DNA of 64,000 nucleotides from JBBDWJ01 sp963824095 (GCA_963824095.1 CAWGNS010000008.1:620001-684000); one strand, 5' to 3'. Counted from the stretch's first letter, positions 20,403 to 30,640 are shown. Made by a program: numbers and translations. Notes: generated from the letters alone by a model not told the origin.

Positions 20403-21589
20403 GTACAACGAAACACGGCTCGTCCATCGAACTATTCGCTTACCCCTGGGACATCCTCGATCGGGGCGTCCCCGCGTTTGTCGACGAATGCCGCGAGCTG
20501 GGCGTCACGCGTCTGCACGTGACTACCGTTTATCACAGCGGCAAATTTCTGCTGCCCAGGAACTCCCGGCGCCGAGTTTACTTTCCCGAGCCGGGCGCGA
20601 TGTATGCTCCGGTGGCCGCGAATGTGTTCGGCGGGATGGCCCCGGTGCGCAGCCCGATCGCGGACACCGGCTGGCTCGACGAACTGGCCGCCACGGGCAT
20701 GTCTTTGTCGGCGTGGGCGGTATTTCACCACAGCTCGGTATTGGGCGCAAAGCATCCGTCGCAGACCGTGCGGAACTTGTTCGGCGATCCGTATCCGTAT
20801 GCGCTGTGCCCGAGCCACCCCGCCAACCGCGAGTACTCCCTCACGCTGGCGCGTTCCTTGTGCGGGCTTGGCTACTTCGACACTCTCGACCTGGAGACCA
20901 TCGGATACCTCGGCTATTTTCACGGCCACCATCACGAGGTCAGCGCCATTCCTTTGGGGCCGCTGGAGAATTTCCTGCTATCGCTGTGTTTCTGCGACTC
21001 GTGCCGCGCGGCGGGAAAGCGCGACGGGATCGACATGCCTCGACTGGCCGAACAGCTCGGCGAGGTGCTGTCGAGGAAGATGCAATCCGACGACGCGCTG
21101 GGCCGCAATCCGGAAAACATGGAGCAACTGGCTTCGTTGATCGCCCAGTATCCCGAGTTGCAGCAGCTTGTCCGTTTGCGGATGCAGACGGTGACTTCGC
21201 TGGTGGCTGAAATTGCCGCGGCGGCGGGCTCAACCAAACTTTCGGTGTTCACCTCGAGCTTTGTCGGCTCGCCCTCCAATATCTGGATGGAGGGTGTCTC
21301 GTTGCAGCAGTTGAAGACCCTGGTCGACAGTTTCCACCTGCTGGCCTATACCTCGGACACGGACTTGGTGAACGACGACCTGCTGTTTTGCCTATCGCAG
21401 GTGCGGAGCGCTGAACAGCTCAACCTGACGCTGAACCTGGGAATCCCGGTCACGCCAACGCTGGCGCACGCGGCCACGAAGACGGCGTTCGCGCACAGCC
21501 AGGGCGTGCGCCGCTTTTCGTTCTTCAACTACGGTTTTCTTGGAGAGGGGCGGCTCGGCTGGATCCGCGAGCTGGCCGCGAAGCTCTAA
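20399..21589 (+). CDS. TIM-barrel glycosidase-like protein of unknown function
   Basis: A 396-aa protein with no signal peptide, starting on an ATGA overlap with the GH20-like gene. The sequence alternates strands and helices like a (beta/alpha)8 barrel (ELGVTRLHVTTVYH, LDLETIGYLGYFHGHHHEV, VDSFHLLAYTSD). It has a CDSC pair (LCFCDSCRAAG) comparable to the CxxC of the GH20-like paralogs and a His-rich GHHHEV motif. I do not recognise a named family. Being cytoplasmic and coupled to a glycosidase, it may process the imported sugar. Confidence 0.72.
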   Translation: MSTTKHGSSIELFAYPWDILDRGVPAFVDECRELGVTRLHVTTVYHSGKFLLPRNSRRRVYFPEPGAMYAPVAANVFGGMAPVRSPIADTGWLDELAATGMSLSAWAVFHHSSVLGAKHPSQTVRNLFGDPYPYALCPSHPANREYSLTLARSLCGLGYFDTLDLETIGYLGYFHGHHHEVSAIPLGPLENFLLSLCFCDSCRAAGKRDGIDMPRLAEQLGEVLSRKMQSDDALGRNPENMEQLASLIAQYPELQQLVRLRMQTVTSLVAEIAAAAGSTKLSVFTSSFVGSPSNIWMEGVSLQQLKTLVDSFHLLAYTSDTDLVNDDLLFCLSQVRSAEQLNLTLNLGIPVTPTLAHAATKTAFAHSQGVRRFSFFNYGFLGEGRLGWIRELAAKL

Positions 21590-21611
21590 GCAGCATCACC
21601 CAATCCAAGCC

Positions 21612-21990
21612 TGCAACGAAACGCGCAAACAGAGCCGCAGGCGTGAGCCGACGGGCCGAAGCGGTTCGAATCTTGGTGGGTGGTTGCGGTAGTCCGGGAG
21701 AGGGCGGCCGAGCGCTTCGCCCGCTGCGACAAGGCGCCTCGGCCCGCCGGCTTACGAGGCTGCGGAAAAAGCACATTCAAATCCGGCAGTGGCATCCCCC
21801 AGGCACAGCCTCGGTGGCATGGGGCCCTACGTCGCGACGAATCGCGACGCGGCAAACCTGGAGGTTCACCCCACAGGTGCGCTTTTTTGCCTCTGTGCCC
21901 TTTCGGTCCGTTGGCTCAAGCGTAACCTGCGCTTTCCGGGTACTTTTTCCGTGGCCCGTTAGTCTGCGGCTCTGTTGCGTTGCTTTCCCT
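21612..21990. repeat. dispersed intergenic repeat, copy B (convergent junction)
   Basis: Fills the gap between the converging 20399 and 22008 genes. Bases 21829-21869 equal 1361-1401 exactly, including the hairpin at 21831-21848. The right end (about 21900-21985) carries TTTCGGTCCGTTGGCTCAAG and GCGGCTCTG. The left end (about 21615-21650) carries the same pair inverted (AGAGCCGCAGGCGTGAGCC, then GGGCCGAAG), so this copy has terminal inverted repeats about 350 bases apart. No conserved coding frame is present. Confidence 0.75.
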
Positions 21991-22007
21991 CTGGCGAGAT
22001 TCTTCCT

Positions 22008-23225
22008 CTAGCTTGCCGGGACTTTCACGCTGTCGAACACGACTTGGTCGCAAGGGTAGATCGGCCGAAGCCGGCACGGAATCTCGCCGGCCTTGAAAGG
22101 CTGCCCGGCGCGCACCACCAGTTGGGGTTCGATCATGCGGTCGCCCTTCTGTGTTCTTAGAGCGGCGTCCGTAAACGTGAAGTCGCCCTGTTTGACCCCG
22201 AACTGCACGACATCGGCGATAGACCCTGGTGTGAGAGAGCCGATCTCACCGAGACGGCCCAGCACGCGCGCCGGAGCCGCCGTGGTCTTTGCGACCACGT
22301 CCTCGATACTCATTCCCAGGCTCAGAAATTTCGACATTACCAGCGGCATGGTCACGCGCCAGGGGTCGTCAATGCTGTAGCGGTGCAGGTCGGTGCTGAT
22401 GGTGTCGGGCCAGAAATGGTGCTCGAAGGCGCGCCGCGCGCTCTCCCACGAGAAGCTGCCGCAGCCGTGGCCGATGTCGAAGATCACACCGTGCTCGCGC
22501 GCCCGCAGCACCGAGGGAATGAAGCCGGCCGGGTCGTCGGACAGCATGCCGTTCTGCTTGCCGTGGAAGCAGTGCGTCAGGATGTCGCCGGGGCGCAGCG
22601 CATCGAGGATGTAGCGCTCATCGGCGCCGGCGCTGATGTGGACCATCAGCGGCAGCGACACGGCGTTGGCGGCCTCGAGCGCCAAGTCCAGCGCCTGGTT
22701 GCCGTGCGTGCCGGTCATGCGCCCGATGCGCACCTTGACGCCGATAGCGCGGTCGCGATGCGCCTCGATGACGATCGCGGTCTCCTCGGGCCTGGCGTAA
22801 CGCAACTCCAGCAACTCCTCAGCGAAAGGCGTGTGGAGCCCCATGCACGATACGTGCACAAAGGCCAGCATATGGGCTCGGCTGCGCTGGATCGCCGTGG
22901 CGTAAAAATCGGGGAAGTTGGCGAACCCCGCCGTACCGGCGTCGACCGCCGTGGTCACGCCGTGATTAAGCCCGATCTCGGCGTTGACGCCGTAGAGACT
23001 GGCCTCATACCAATGGCCGTGCAGGTCGATCCAACCCGGCGAAACGTAGGAGCCCGCAGCGTCGCGCGTGTCGGGGCAGCCCTTGTCAGAAAGCCCGGGC
23101 CCTACCGCCGCGATGACGCCGTTGCGAATGCCGACATCGGCGATCTCGTTCCTACCCGTCGCCGGATCGATCACGTGCCCGTTGCGGATGAGAAGGTCAA
23201 AGGGCCCTAGGGAATGTGCGTCCAT
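22008..23225 (-). CDS. amidohydrolase/deacetylase family metallohydrolase (EF_0837/Atu3266-like)
   Basis: A 405-aa cytoplasmic amidohydrolase. Likely metal ligands are H69 and H71 (DLHGHW), K164 (GVKVRIG, probably carboxylated), H196 (MVHIS) and H218/H221 (THCFHGK), with D279 (STDLHRY) as catalytic acid. This pattern fits the dihydroorotase-like deacetylase group that often sits beside SelA/DgaE-like enzymes. It is last in the minus-strand operon from 30.6 kb and overlaps the DUF4838 gene by 19 bases, with GAGG before the ATG. I infer deacetylation of an N-acetyl sugar acid; other N-acyl substrates are possible. Confidence 0.85.
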   Translation of the reverse strand: MDAHSLGPFDLLIRNGHVIDPATGRNEIADVGIRNGVIAAVGPGLSDKGCPDTRDAAGSYVSPGWIDLHGHWYEASLYGVNAEIGLNHGVTTAVDAGTAGFANFPDFYATAIQRSRAHMLAFVHVSCMGLHTPFAEELLELRYARPEETAIVIEAHRDRAIGVKVRIGRMTGTHGNQALDLALEAANAVSLPLMVHISAGADERYILDALRPGDILTHCFHGKQNGMLSDDPAGFIPSVLRAREHGVIFDIGHGCGSFSWESARRAFEHHFWPDTISTDLHRYSIDDPWRVTMPLVMSKFLSLGMSIEDVVAKTTAAPARVLGRLGEIGSLTPGSIADVVQFGVKQGDFTFTDAALRTQKGDRMIEPQLVVRAGQPFKAGEIPCRLRPIYPCDQVVFDSVKVPAS

Positions 23226-24934
23226 GTTTCCTCGACTGCTTCGATCCGACGACGCTCGGCCGGACTGACCTGTATTTTCTCAGCTTCCTTGAGATGCTGC
23301 AGCGCCAGGTCTTTGTAAGCGCGAAACTTCTCGCGGGCGTCCTGCAGCACAAGCCAGTGGCGCAGCATCGGCAACGCCGCCTTGCCATAGGAGCGATGAC
23401 AGTAGTCGGCGATCACGGCATTGCTCGACAGTTCAGGGTGCCACATCAGGCGGGGGTAGAGGTACATGTTCAGTTCGTCCCAATCCCAGTCCTCGCTGCC
23501 GACGCCCTGCATGCCGATCTCCGAATAGAGCTGGATGTCGGCGGCGATCGCGCTGGTGTAAACGTGGAAACCCTTCTTCGACGGATCGATCAGGCGGTGA
23601 AGCAGGTCGTCGGTCGATGTATTTACGCCGACCATGCCCTTGGACGTGGTGACATGTGAGTAGTACTCGTAGGTGAAGAAGTGCCCCGGCGGCGTAATCG
23701 CCAGCCATTTCTCGAGCTCCCTGAGGTGGAGCGCGTTCACCTGGTGCCCGGGCTCGGTGAGCGGATACCAGTAGCCGGTGCGGTCTTCGGTGTAGCGGCT
23801 GGGCATGCGGCTGATCGGCGCGAACCCAACCATCACGTTCGGCCCCGGCTTCACTGTCGGTGCGTCGATCAGTTGAAAGTAGGCAAGGGTCTGCACCAGA
23901 ACACGCGGGTGCCGCTGGGCCACCTGTTCCGCGACCGCATTCACGAACCGGATATTGGCATTGGTGCGGGTCTTCAGGTCCTTGCCCGTGATCGTTCCGT
24001 AGATGCTGGTGCGCTCCTGGCCCTCCATCTTCTTCACGGCGGCCGAGTCGTCGAACTTGGTCGTGTCGTTTAACCACATGTCGATCATCTCGACTTCGGG
24101 ATTTTGCTGAAGGAAGCGGTCCATTTCAGAGGCGGCGACCCGCGCGACTTCGGGATTGGCAATGTTCAACTGCGCGGGGTCGCGCTTGCCGTCGATCAGG
24201 CTGAAATACTCGGGGTGGGTGTCGAAATACTTGGCCGGCGGGACCCAGGTACTGAAGGTGTGCCCGCCGTAGTTGAGCCGCAGCCCGCGCTTGCGCAGCT
24301 CGGGGATGAATGTTTTGCGGCTGTCGAAGGCCTCCCAATGGTTCGAGCCGTTGGTGCAGACATGCACCCAGTTGAGACGATTCTTGGCGGCCCAGTCGAT
24401 GCGCGGAATGGCGCGTTCAGGCGTGTAGGGGTAGAGGTTGACGCTGCGCTGCGAAAAACGGGGCTCTTCGACATCGTGAATGAAATCGGGAAGCGCGACG
24501 GTCGAGAGGTGCGGCACCTCGTCGTCGCCCGGCTGCAACCAGCCGCAGCCGAGATATTTCTCGAGCAGGTAGTAGACCGCGTAGAGCGTTGCGCGCGGTG
24601 TGTTGCCGGTCAGGTAGAGATCGTTGCCGGAGGTCAGCACAACAAAGGAGTCCTCGGCGCGCCCTTCCAGAATGGCCTTCACCTGGGCGGATTCCACCCC
24701 GACGTGAATCACCGGCGCGCCGGCCCCCGCCTTCTCCAAGGGTCCGCCGCCGATCATCCCGAGGTAGCGGCGCAGCTCGTCCGCCGCGAAGGTTTCGGGC
24801 TCGGAGGCCGGCTCTTTGGCAGCGACTGAATACCGCGCTTGGCCGCCTTCCATCAGAACGATCTGGCCAGCAAGCGCGGCGCGGGGCAATCCGAGCCAAG
24901 GCAAAGAAAGAACGAGAAGGAGGATGTATCTCAT
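23207..24934 (-). CDS. exported DUF4838 (GH67-like) glycosidase
   Basis: A 575-aa protein with a signal peptide (YILLLVLSLPWLGLPRAALA). The N-terminal GH67/GH20-like domain (FAADELRRYLGMIGG, TLYAVYYLLEKYLGCGWLQP) precedes a TIM-barrel DUF4838 domain (IDWAAKNRLNWVHVC, VEMIDMWLNDTT, HVYTSAIAADIQLY). Families with this architecture are predicted glycoside hydrolases of unsettled substrate. Its start overlaps the oxidoreductase stop by four bases and its end overlaps the deacetylase, so it belongs firmly to this operon. Confidence 0.85.
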   Translation of the reverse strand: MRYILLLVLSLPWLGLPRAALAGQIVLMEGGQARYSVAAKEPASEPETFAADELRRYLGMIGGGPLEKAGAGAPVIHVGVESAQVKAILEGRAEDSFVVLTSGNDLYLTGNTPRATLYAVYYLLEKYLGCGWLQPGDDEVPHLSTVALPDFIHDVEEPRFSQRSVNLYPYTPERAIPRIDWAAKNRLNWVHVCTNGSNHWEAFDSRKTFIPELRKRGLRLNYGGHTFSTWVPPAKYFDTHPEYFSLIDGKRDPAQLNIANPEVARVAASEMDRFLQQNPEVEMIDMWLNDTTKFDDSAAVKKMEGQERTSIYGTITGKDLKTRTNANIRFVNAVAEQVAQRHPRVLVQTLAYFQLIDAPTVKPGPNVMVGFAPISRMPSRYTEDRTGYWYPLTEPGHQVNALHLRELEKWLAITPPGHFFTYEYYSHVTTSKGMVGVNTSTDDLLHRLIDPSKKGFHVYTSAIAADIQLYSEIGMQGVGSEDWDWDELNMYLYPRLMWHPELSSNAVIADYCHRSYGKAALPMLRHWLVLQDAREKFRAYKDLALQHLKEAEKIQVSPAERRRIEAVEETWTHIP

Positions 24935-25938
24935 GACGGTTCTTCGAGCAGAAGCGTCTTTCCTGTTTCAGCGGCCCGATAGAAGCCCAGGATGACGCGG
25001 AGCGCGCGCGTACTCTCTTCGACCGAAGGCCGCGGGTCGCGCCCCTCGCGAATCGCGTCGCGGAACTCTTCGCATTCGCCCTTGAGTCCGACTGAGACTT
25101 TTTCGGCGTGCGATTCGGATTCGTAAATGTGGTGAACTTTGACACCGGCGGCCGTGCGGTGTTCATAGCCCTGCCAGGTGTGCACCACGATGCTGCCCTT
25201 GGTGCCGGTCAGTTCGAGGTCGCAGACCAGGGGATGGGGTTGGGGCAGAAACCCGAAGGCGATCTGCGCGGTGCGCCCGGACGCGAACCGCAGGTTCATC
25301 TGGGCGGCGTCCTCGACGTCGCGCCGGAAGAATGCATGGCTCGTGGTTCCCGATACGGCGGTGGGAACTTCTCCCGCGAACCACAGAACGCGATCGACCA
25401 TGTGGATCCCCGACGAAAGCACCACGCCGCCGCCGGCGATGTCGCGGTCGAAATACCAGCCGGGAGAATCGAGAAAGCCGAAGTGCTCCAGAATGCAATC
25501 GCGGATCATCACGATCTCGCCGATGGCGCCGTCGTCGACCAGTTTTTTCGCCGCCAGCACCTCGGGATAGAAGCGGTGCGTCATGCCGACGAACAGTCGC
25601 TTGTCCGCACGGTTTGCCGCCTCGATCATCGCCTCGGCATCTTCCAGCGTGGTTGCGATGGGCTTCTCGACCAGCACGTGCTTACCCGCGGCCAGCGCGT
25701 CTTGCACCACCCGGCAGTGCAGCGATGTCGGCAGGCAGACGCTGACGGCGTCGATATCGCTGGCAAGCAGGTCCGCGTACTCGTGGAACCAGCGGACGCC
25801 CGCCGGGCAACCGTCTTGCGCGCTGGGGCGAGTTTCCGCCACGCCTGCCACTTCCGCGCCGTTGACGGCGTTCCAAGCGGCCAGATGCAAACGCCCGGTG
25901 TAGCCAAACCCGATGATCCCGACGCGCAGCAAGCTCAT
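24931..25938 (-). CDS. Gfo/Idh/MocA-family oxidoreductase
   Basis: A 335-aa NAD(P)-dependent sugar dehydrogenase. A Rossmann motif opens the protein (VGIIGFGYTG). The family EKP motif is at residues 91-93 (HVLVEKPIAT), and a GGG-D/H segment follows (GGGVVLSSGIHMVDRVLWF). It lies between an exported GH20-like protein and an exported DUF4838 protein with four-base overlaps at both ends, but it has no signal peptide. I infer oxidation of the released sugar to a lactone or keto form. The family is broad and the substrate is not readable. Confidence 0.9.
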   Translation of the reverse strand: MSLLRVGIIGFGYTGRLHLAAWNAVNGAEVAGVAETRPSAQDGCPAGVRWFHEYADLLASDIDAVSVCLPTSLHCRVVQDALAAGKHVLVEKPIATTLEDAEAMIEAANRADKRLFVGMTHRFYPEVLAAKKLVDDGAIGEIVMIRDCILEHFGFLDSPGWYFDRDIAGGGVVLSSGIHMVDRVLWFAGEVPTAVSGTTSHAFFRRDVEDAAQMNLRFASGRTAQIAFGFLPQPHPLVCDLELTGTKGSIVVHTWQGYEHRTAAGVKVHHIYESESHAEKVSVGLKGECEEFRDAIREGRDPRPSVEESTRALRVILGFYRAAETGKTLLLEEPS

Positions 25939-28247
25939 CGGCCCGCTTTCCTTTCGGCGATGGCGGTGACCAATCGGCCCGAGAAATTGCGCAAGGCTCC
26001 CAACTCGCCGCCGATGGGGTCCACCGGCTTCGGGAATTTAGCGAGAGCCAGTTCGTGGGCGCGGCTCGCTAACTCCGACGCGCGAGTGAGGGCCGAGGAG
26101 TCGGGCGCCGGCACGGCGACAGCGGCGTGAAATTCGGCAAGGGCTTGGGTGAGCGGCTGGTAGACGCTGAGCATCGTGGCCAGGAATTCGAGATCTTCGC
26201 GCGCCTCCTCGCGAGGTTGGGCAGCCAGGGCTTTGCGGACCAGCGATTCGCCTTCGCGGTTGAGCTGCGCCACCGTGCGCCAGCGGGCGGCCAGCCTCTG
26301 ATGCAGCGTCGTCGAGTCGATCCCCATGCGGCCGACCGCGGCGGCGAACGTCTCGTCGCGAATTTCGGCCGGCCAGGTATAGGAGTCCTGGACGAGGTGC
26401 CGCCAATGGGGTGGCGCGGCATAGGCCCTGTCCCAGGTCAGCGGCAGCCACGTCATCGGGCGGCCGGTGGTTTCGCCCGGCGGCGTGTCGGGCAACTCGG
26501 CGGAGAGCCGGTAGTAGGCCATCATCGGAGCGGCGGCATCGTCGCCATAGAGCAGCCGGCAGGCGCGCTCGTACAAGCCTCCGGCGCCGAACACTTCCGG
26601 CGGCTGATCTTTTTCGTAGGCGTAGCGCCGCAACAGCGTGTGCGCCTCTTGCGACGTTTGGGGAACGCGAGATCCGATGGAGCGCGCGTTCCACGAATAC
26701 TCCGCGTTGATCAACTCCATCGGCTCCTGGTAGAAATCGCCGCTGGCGTTGTAGATGCCGCGCGCGCCGCGGAACAGCGCGTTCATCGCCGGCGCGCCGC
26801 TGAGCGGGTAGTCGGTGGTGAAGCGGTCGGCGCCGCCGGCGTAAAACAGGAAGGTATTGAGCGCCAAGCCAGCGGATTTCATGGTTTCGGCGAACATCTC
26901 GGTCCAGCGCCGGCCGCCGCCGTTCAGGGGCCAGACTTCGCGGAAACAGGCCTGCACGTTGCCGAAATGGGGCAGTTCGAGGCCGATGTTCCGCCACAGC
27001 TCAAGCGCCTTGGCCCAGCTCTCGGACGTCGCATCGTCGGGGACATACACCGGCGACACCAGCACGATCTGGCAGTCGCGAGAGGCGTCGTAGCCGCTGG
27101 CGGAGTTGCGCACGCCCTCCACGGCGCGCACCAGAGCTGCGTATCCGTTGGCCAGCCCACCGGCGCCGCCGTCACGCGCTTCGAGCGCATCGTTGGGCCA
27201 GCGGCGGCGGCAGTTGTCGCAGCGGTCGAGCCAGGCGCGTTGGGTCCCGGCGAATCCGCCGAAGTCTTCGTGGTGGATGTAGAGCGCGCCGGGCTCGACC
27301 GCTTCCACGAACTCGCGCAGTTCCTTGGCCTTGAGCCGGTTCAGTTCCTCGTTCGAACGGCAACTGCCGAGCGTCGCCGGATCGTAGCCGGTGCGGACTT
27401 TCGGAAAACCCATGCAGCGGTACTTGGGCCCGTTGGGATAGCCATGGCGATTCTCGAAGACGGTACCGAGAAATCCGGCGCCGTTCTCGTACATCACCAC
27501 GGGCTCGTAGGCCATGCCGTAGCTGGCGCCATAGCCGCCGAACATCAGGTGAATGCCGCGGGCGCGCGCGTAGCGATTGAGCCGCTCCATCAGGCCGGGG
27601 TACCACGCGGGCCGCTTCGACAGGCTGAACCCGAAGCCGTCGAACATCACCATGTTGATCTTGTAGCGGACCGCGCGATCGAGCTTCTCCTCGACCGTGC
27701 GCGCGAAGGCGTCCACGCTTTGCCCACGGTCGAGCGCCCAGCCGTTGATCTCGATGTTCAACAGCCAGTCCGACGCCGCGCGGAATTCGAAGTCGGGGTA
27801 GTCGCGAATATAGGCGGCCGTCAGCGCACCGGCGTTGAGGAGTTGCACGAGTGTTGCGGCTCCCCACAACACTCCTTGCGGGGAAGCGCCAACGACCCAA
27901 ACGGAGCCGTCATCGGGGTAAACGATCACGTAGGACTGCTGCCAGTGCGCCGCGTTGGTGAGCACCTCGCGGTCGAGTACGTTCAGGGCGATCGGCGGTT
28001 CGCCTCCGTCGCCATAGCTCCACAGGTGAACGGCTGCCCCTGGAGAGCCTTGAGGCGAGGCTTGAGGCAGCGCTTGCCGCAACATCTCCGCCGCCAGCTC
28101 GACCCTTGCGGACGGCTGCTCGGCCAAGACCTTGAACGGGCCCTTCACCTCGCGGCCCAGCGCTTCCTGATACTGCGGCGTCGGCAGCACATGAGGCCCG
28201 GCCCAGGCCGACGCGGTGGCGAGCAACAAGGCAATGAGGCGGATCAT
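25935..28247 (-). CDS. exported GH20-like glycosidase, paralog 2
   Basis: A 770-aa paralog of the 18018 and 28244 genes with a short signal peptide (LIALLLATASAWA). ATG 28247 forms an ATGA overlap with the upstream gene, which fixes the start. The zincin-like N-domain starts at VLPTPQYQEALG, and the barrel begins near FEFRAASDWLLNIEINGW. YIHHED, DRCDNCRRRWPND and CFREVWP are all kept. Both ends overlap neighbours, so the operon is translationally coupled. It probably releases sugars from an oligosaccharide in the periplasm; specificity may differ from its paralogs. Confidence 0.8.
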   Translation of the reverse strand: MIRLIALLLATASAWAGPHVLPTPQYQEALGREVKGPFKVLAEQPSARVELAAEMLRQALPQASPQGSPGAAVHLWSYGDGGEPPIALNVLDREVLTNAAHWQQSYVIVYPDDGSVWVVGASPQGVLWGAATLVQLLNAGALTAAYIRDYPDFEFRAASDWLLNIEINGWALDRGQSVDAFARTVEEKLDRAVRYKINMVMFDGFGFSLSKRPAWYPGLMERLNRYARARGIHLMFGGYGASYGMAYEPVVMYENGAGFLGTVFENRHGYPNGPKYRCMGFPKVRTGYDPATLGSCRSNEELNRLKAKELREFVEAVEPGALYIHHEDFGGFAGTQRAWLDRCDNCRRRWPNDALEARDGGAGGLANGYAALVRAVEGVRNSASGYDASRDCQIVLVSPVYVPDDATSESWAKALELWRNIGLELPHFGNVQACFREVWPLNGGGRRWTEMFAETMKSAGLALNTFLFYAGGADRFTTDYPLSGAPAMNALFRGARGIYNASGDFYQEPMELINAEYSWNARSIGSRVPQTSQEAHTLLRRYAYEKDQPPEVFGAGGLYERACRLLYGDDAAAPMMAYYRLSAELPDTPPGETTGRPMTWLPLTWDRAYAAPPHWRHLVQDSYTWPAEIRDETFAAAVGRMGIDSTTLHQRLAARWRTVAQLNREGESLVRKALAAQPREEAREDLEFLATMLSVYQPLTQALAEFHAAVAVPAPDSSALTRASELASRAHELALAKFPKPVDPIGGELGALRNFSGRLVTAIAERKAGR

Positions 28248-30621
28248 GGTGTTCCTTCCGGGCGCTGCTGCCACTCGACGATGGCGGAAGCGAGCTCCGC
28301 CGGGTATTTGCGCAACGAGCGCACCTCGTCGTCGGTGGTATCGACGGGAGCCGGAAACAGTTGGGCCGCGAGTTCGTCGGCCGCTCGCGCGTTGCGCAAT
28401 GCACTGGCGAGAAGTTCGGGGTTGCCGGCCGCCGAGGGGTGCGCGCGAACCGCGTGGTAGTCGCGCATCGCCGCCAGCATCGGCTCGTACACCCGGAATA
28501 GCGATCGCAGGAACCGCAGATCCTCCAGCGCGTCAGGGCGAGGATTCTGGCGGAGAGCGGCTTCGACCAGACCGGCTCCCTGTTCGTTCAACTCGGCGCC
28601 CAGGGTCCAGCGCCGCGCCAGCCTGCGGTGGATCTCCTCGGGCGCGAGCTTGGCGTCGTTGTAGCGGCCCAGCCCATCGTGCCAGGTGCCCGAATCCATC
28701 AGCAGATAGAACCAGTAGTAGGGCACGGCATGAATGTAGTTCCAGGTGCGGTGCAGATAAAACGCCGTGCGCCCGCGGTAGTACGCCGGCTTGGTTCCGC
28801 TGTCGTCGAGCGTGTCTTTCGGTTGGTCTTCCGGCAGCCACTTCGCCAGCCGATAGAGCTGCGACATGGGTTTGCCCGCGGCTTCGCCATAGAGGCGTGT
28901 ACAAATGCGGTCGAACAGCTTGCCGGGACCGAAGATTTCCGGCGGCTCGCCCGGGGTGTAGACCCACCTGGCGATCTCGTCGGTTTCCGCCTCGGTTCGC
29001 GGATTGCGGTAGAAGCCGTCGGATCGCACGTTCCAGGCGTATTCGGCGGAAAGCAGCTCCTGTACGTCGTGGTAAGACCCACCTGTGGCGTTGTAGACCG
29101 ACCGCGCACCCTGAAAATACGCGTTCATGGCGGGCGCCGCCGTCACCGGATAGTCGGTCAGAAAATTGTCCGCGCCGCCGACCGAAAACAGATAGGCCGC
29201 CTAGAGGCAGCTTGTCCTGCTTCATCATCGAGTTGAACAGCTCGACCCAACGCTTGCCGCCGCCGGGTTGCGGAAGGGTTTCCCGAAAACAGACCTGCAC
29301 ATTGTCCACCGGCGGCAGCAGCCTCGCGATCGTGCGCCAGAGTTTCAGCACCGGCCCCCAGTCTTGGGAACTGCCGGTGGTGGGCATGTACACGGGCGAA
29401 ACCAGCACGATCTGCGTGTCGCGCCGCGCCTCATAGTTGCGGTCGGGATGGCGCACGCGGTTGACCGCTTCGATCAAGGCCGAGTAGCCGTGCGCCAGGG
29501 CTCCGGCGCCACCGTCGGGCGCGTTCAGCTCGTCGTTGGGCCAACGCCGGCGGCAGCGCTCGCAGCGCCCCAGCCACGCTTTCTGGAAGTCCTCGAAAAC
29601 GCAGCAGTCTTCGTGGTGGATGTAGAGCATGCCCGGCTCGACCTCGTCGACGAAGTGCGCCAGCTCCTCGCCCTTCAGGCGGTTCAGCTCGTCGTTGGCG
29701 CGGCAACTGCCCATCGTGCGGGGATCGATGCCGCCGCTCGTGCTCGGGGAAGGCCAGGCATTGATAGACAGCGCCGTTGGGGTACGATTCGCGGTTCAGA
29801 AAAACCTTGCCGTGATATTCGTTCTTGCGCTGCGCCATGTCATAGGCGGCGCCGTAGCCTCCATACTGCAAGTGGATGCCTCGCTGGCGGGCGTACTGGT
29901 TCAGGTCGCGCATCAACGGGGCGTAGCCGGCGACGCGCTGCTCGATGTCCCAGCCGAAGCCGTCGATCAGGGCCGCGTTGATCTTGAAGCGCGCCGCCTG
30001 ATCGAGCTTCTGCCGCACCAGGCGCCCGTAGGCCTCCAGCCCCTGGCCGCGGTCGAGCGCCCAGCGGCTCGCTTCGATGTTCAACAGCCAGTCCGCCGAG
30101 GCGCGAAACTCGAAATCGGGATAGTCGCGGATGTAGGCGCCAGCCGCGTCCACTGCCGCGCCGTTCTTGTGGAGCAACTGGCTGACGGTCGCCGCGCCGT
30201 ACAACACGCCGATCGGGCCTCCGCCCACTACCCAGATCGCCTTGCCGGTCGAACGAACCACGTAGCTTTGCCGGCGCAGCGGTGAGGAGTCCAAAAGCTG
30301 CTTGTCGAGAAAATTTAGCTCCACGCCGGGGTTCGGCGAGGCGGCGTAGTCCCACAGAACAATGTCGGCTCCGGCGGCGGCCTTTGCGTCCGGAAAGGAC
30401 AGCTCGGGATGATCGCCGACTAGCAACTCGCGCGCCACATCCAGGCCCGTTTGCGCCTGCCAGACACGGACCGCGCCGTCCTCGACATGAAGGCCCTGAT
30501 CGAGGGGCTCCACATAGTGTGGAGTCGGTAGAATGTCGATGCCGGAACCCTGCGCGAGGCCCGCCGGAACAAAGAAGAGCCAAACGAGCAGCGCAGTCGT
30601 TTTCGGGGCAGGTGTTTTCAT
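28244..30621 (-). pseudogene. GH20-like glycosidase, paralog 3, broken by two frameshifts
   Basis: First gene of the minus-strand operon. It opens with a signal peptide (TTALLVWLFFVPAGLAQ) and the N-domain (ILPTPHYVEPLDQ). The frame breaks at ~29735-29740, after CLAFPEHE, and the next frame resumes with GGIDPRTMGSCRANDELN. A second break at ~29198-29204 separates MMKQDKLPL from AAYLFSVGGADNF. The length is a multiple of three plus two, consistent with two single-base insertions. Between the breaks YIHHED, GRCERCRRRWPND and CFRETLP are intact, so decay is recent or the sequence contains errors. Confidence 0.8.
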
Positions 30622-30640
30622 CGTGGTCCGCTACGGCTTA

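Noticed and set aside
21655..21680. GGTTCGAATC, a tRNA T-loop-like sequence
   Set aside because: Flanking bases do not form a T stem on either strand and no acceptor, D or anticodon arms fit.
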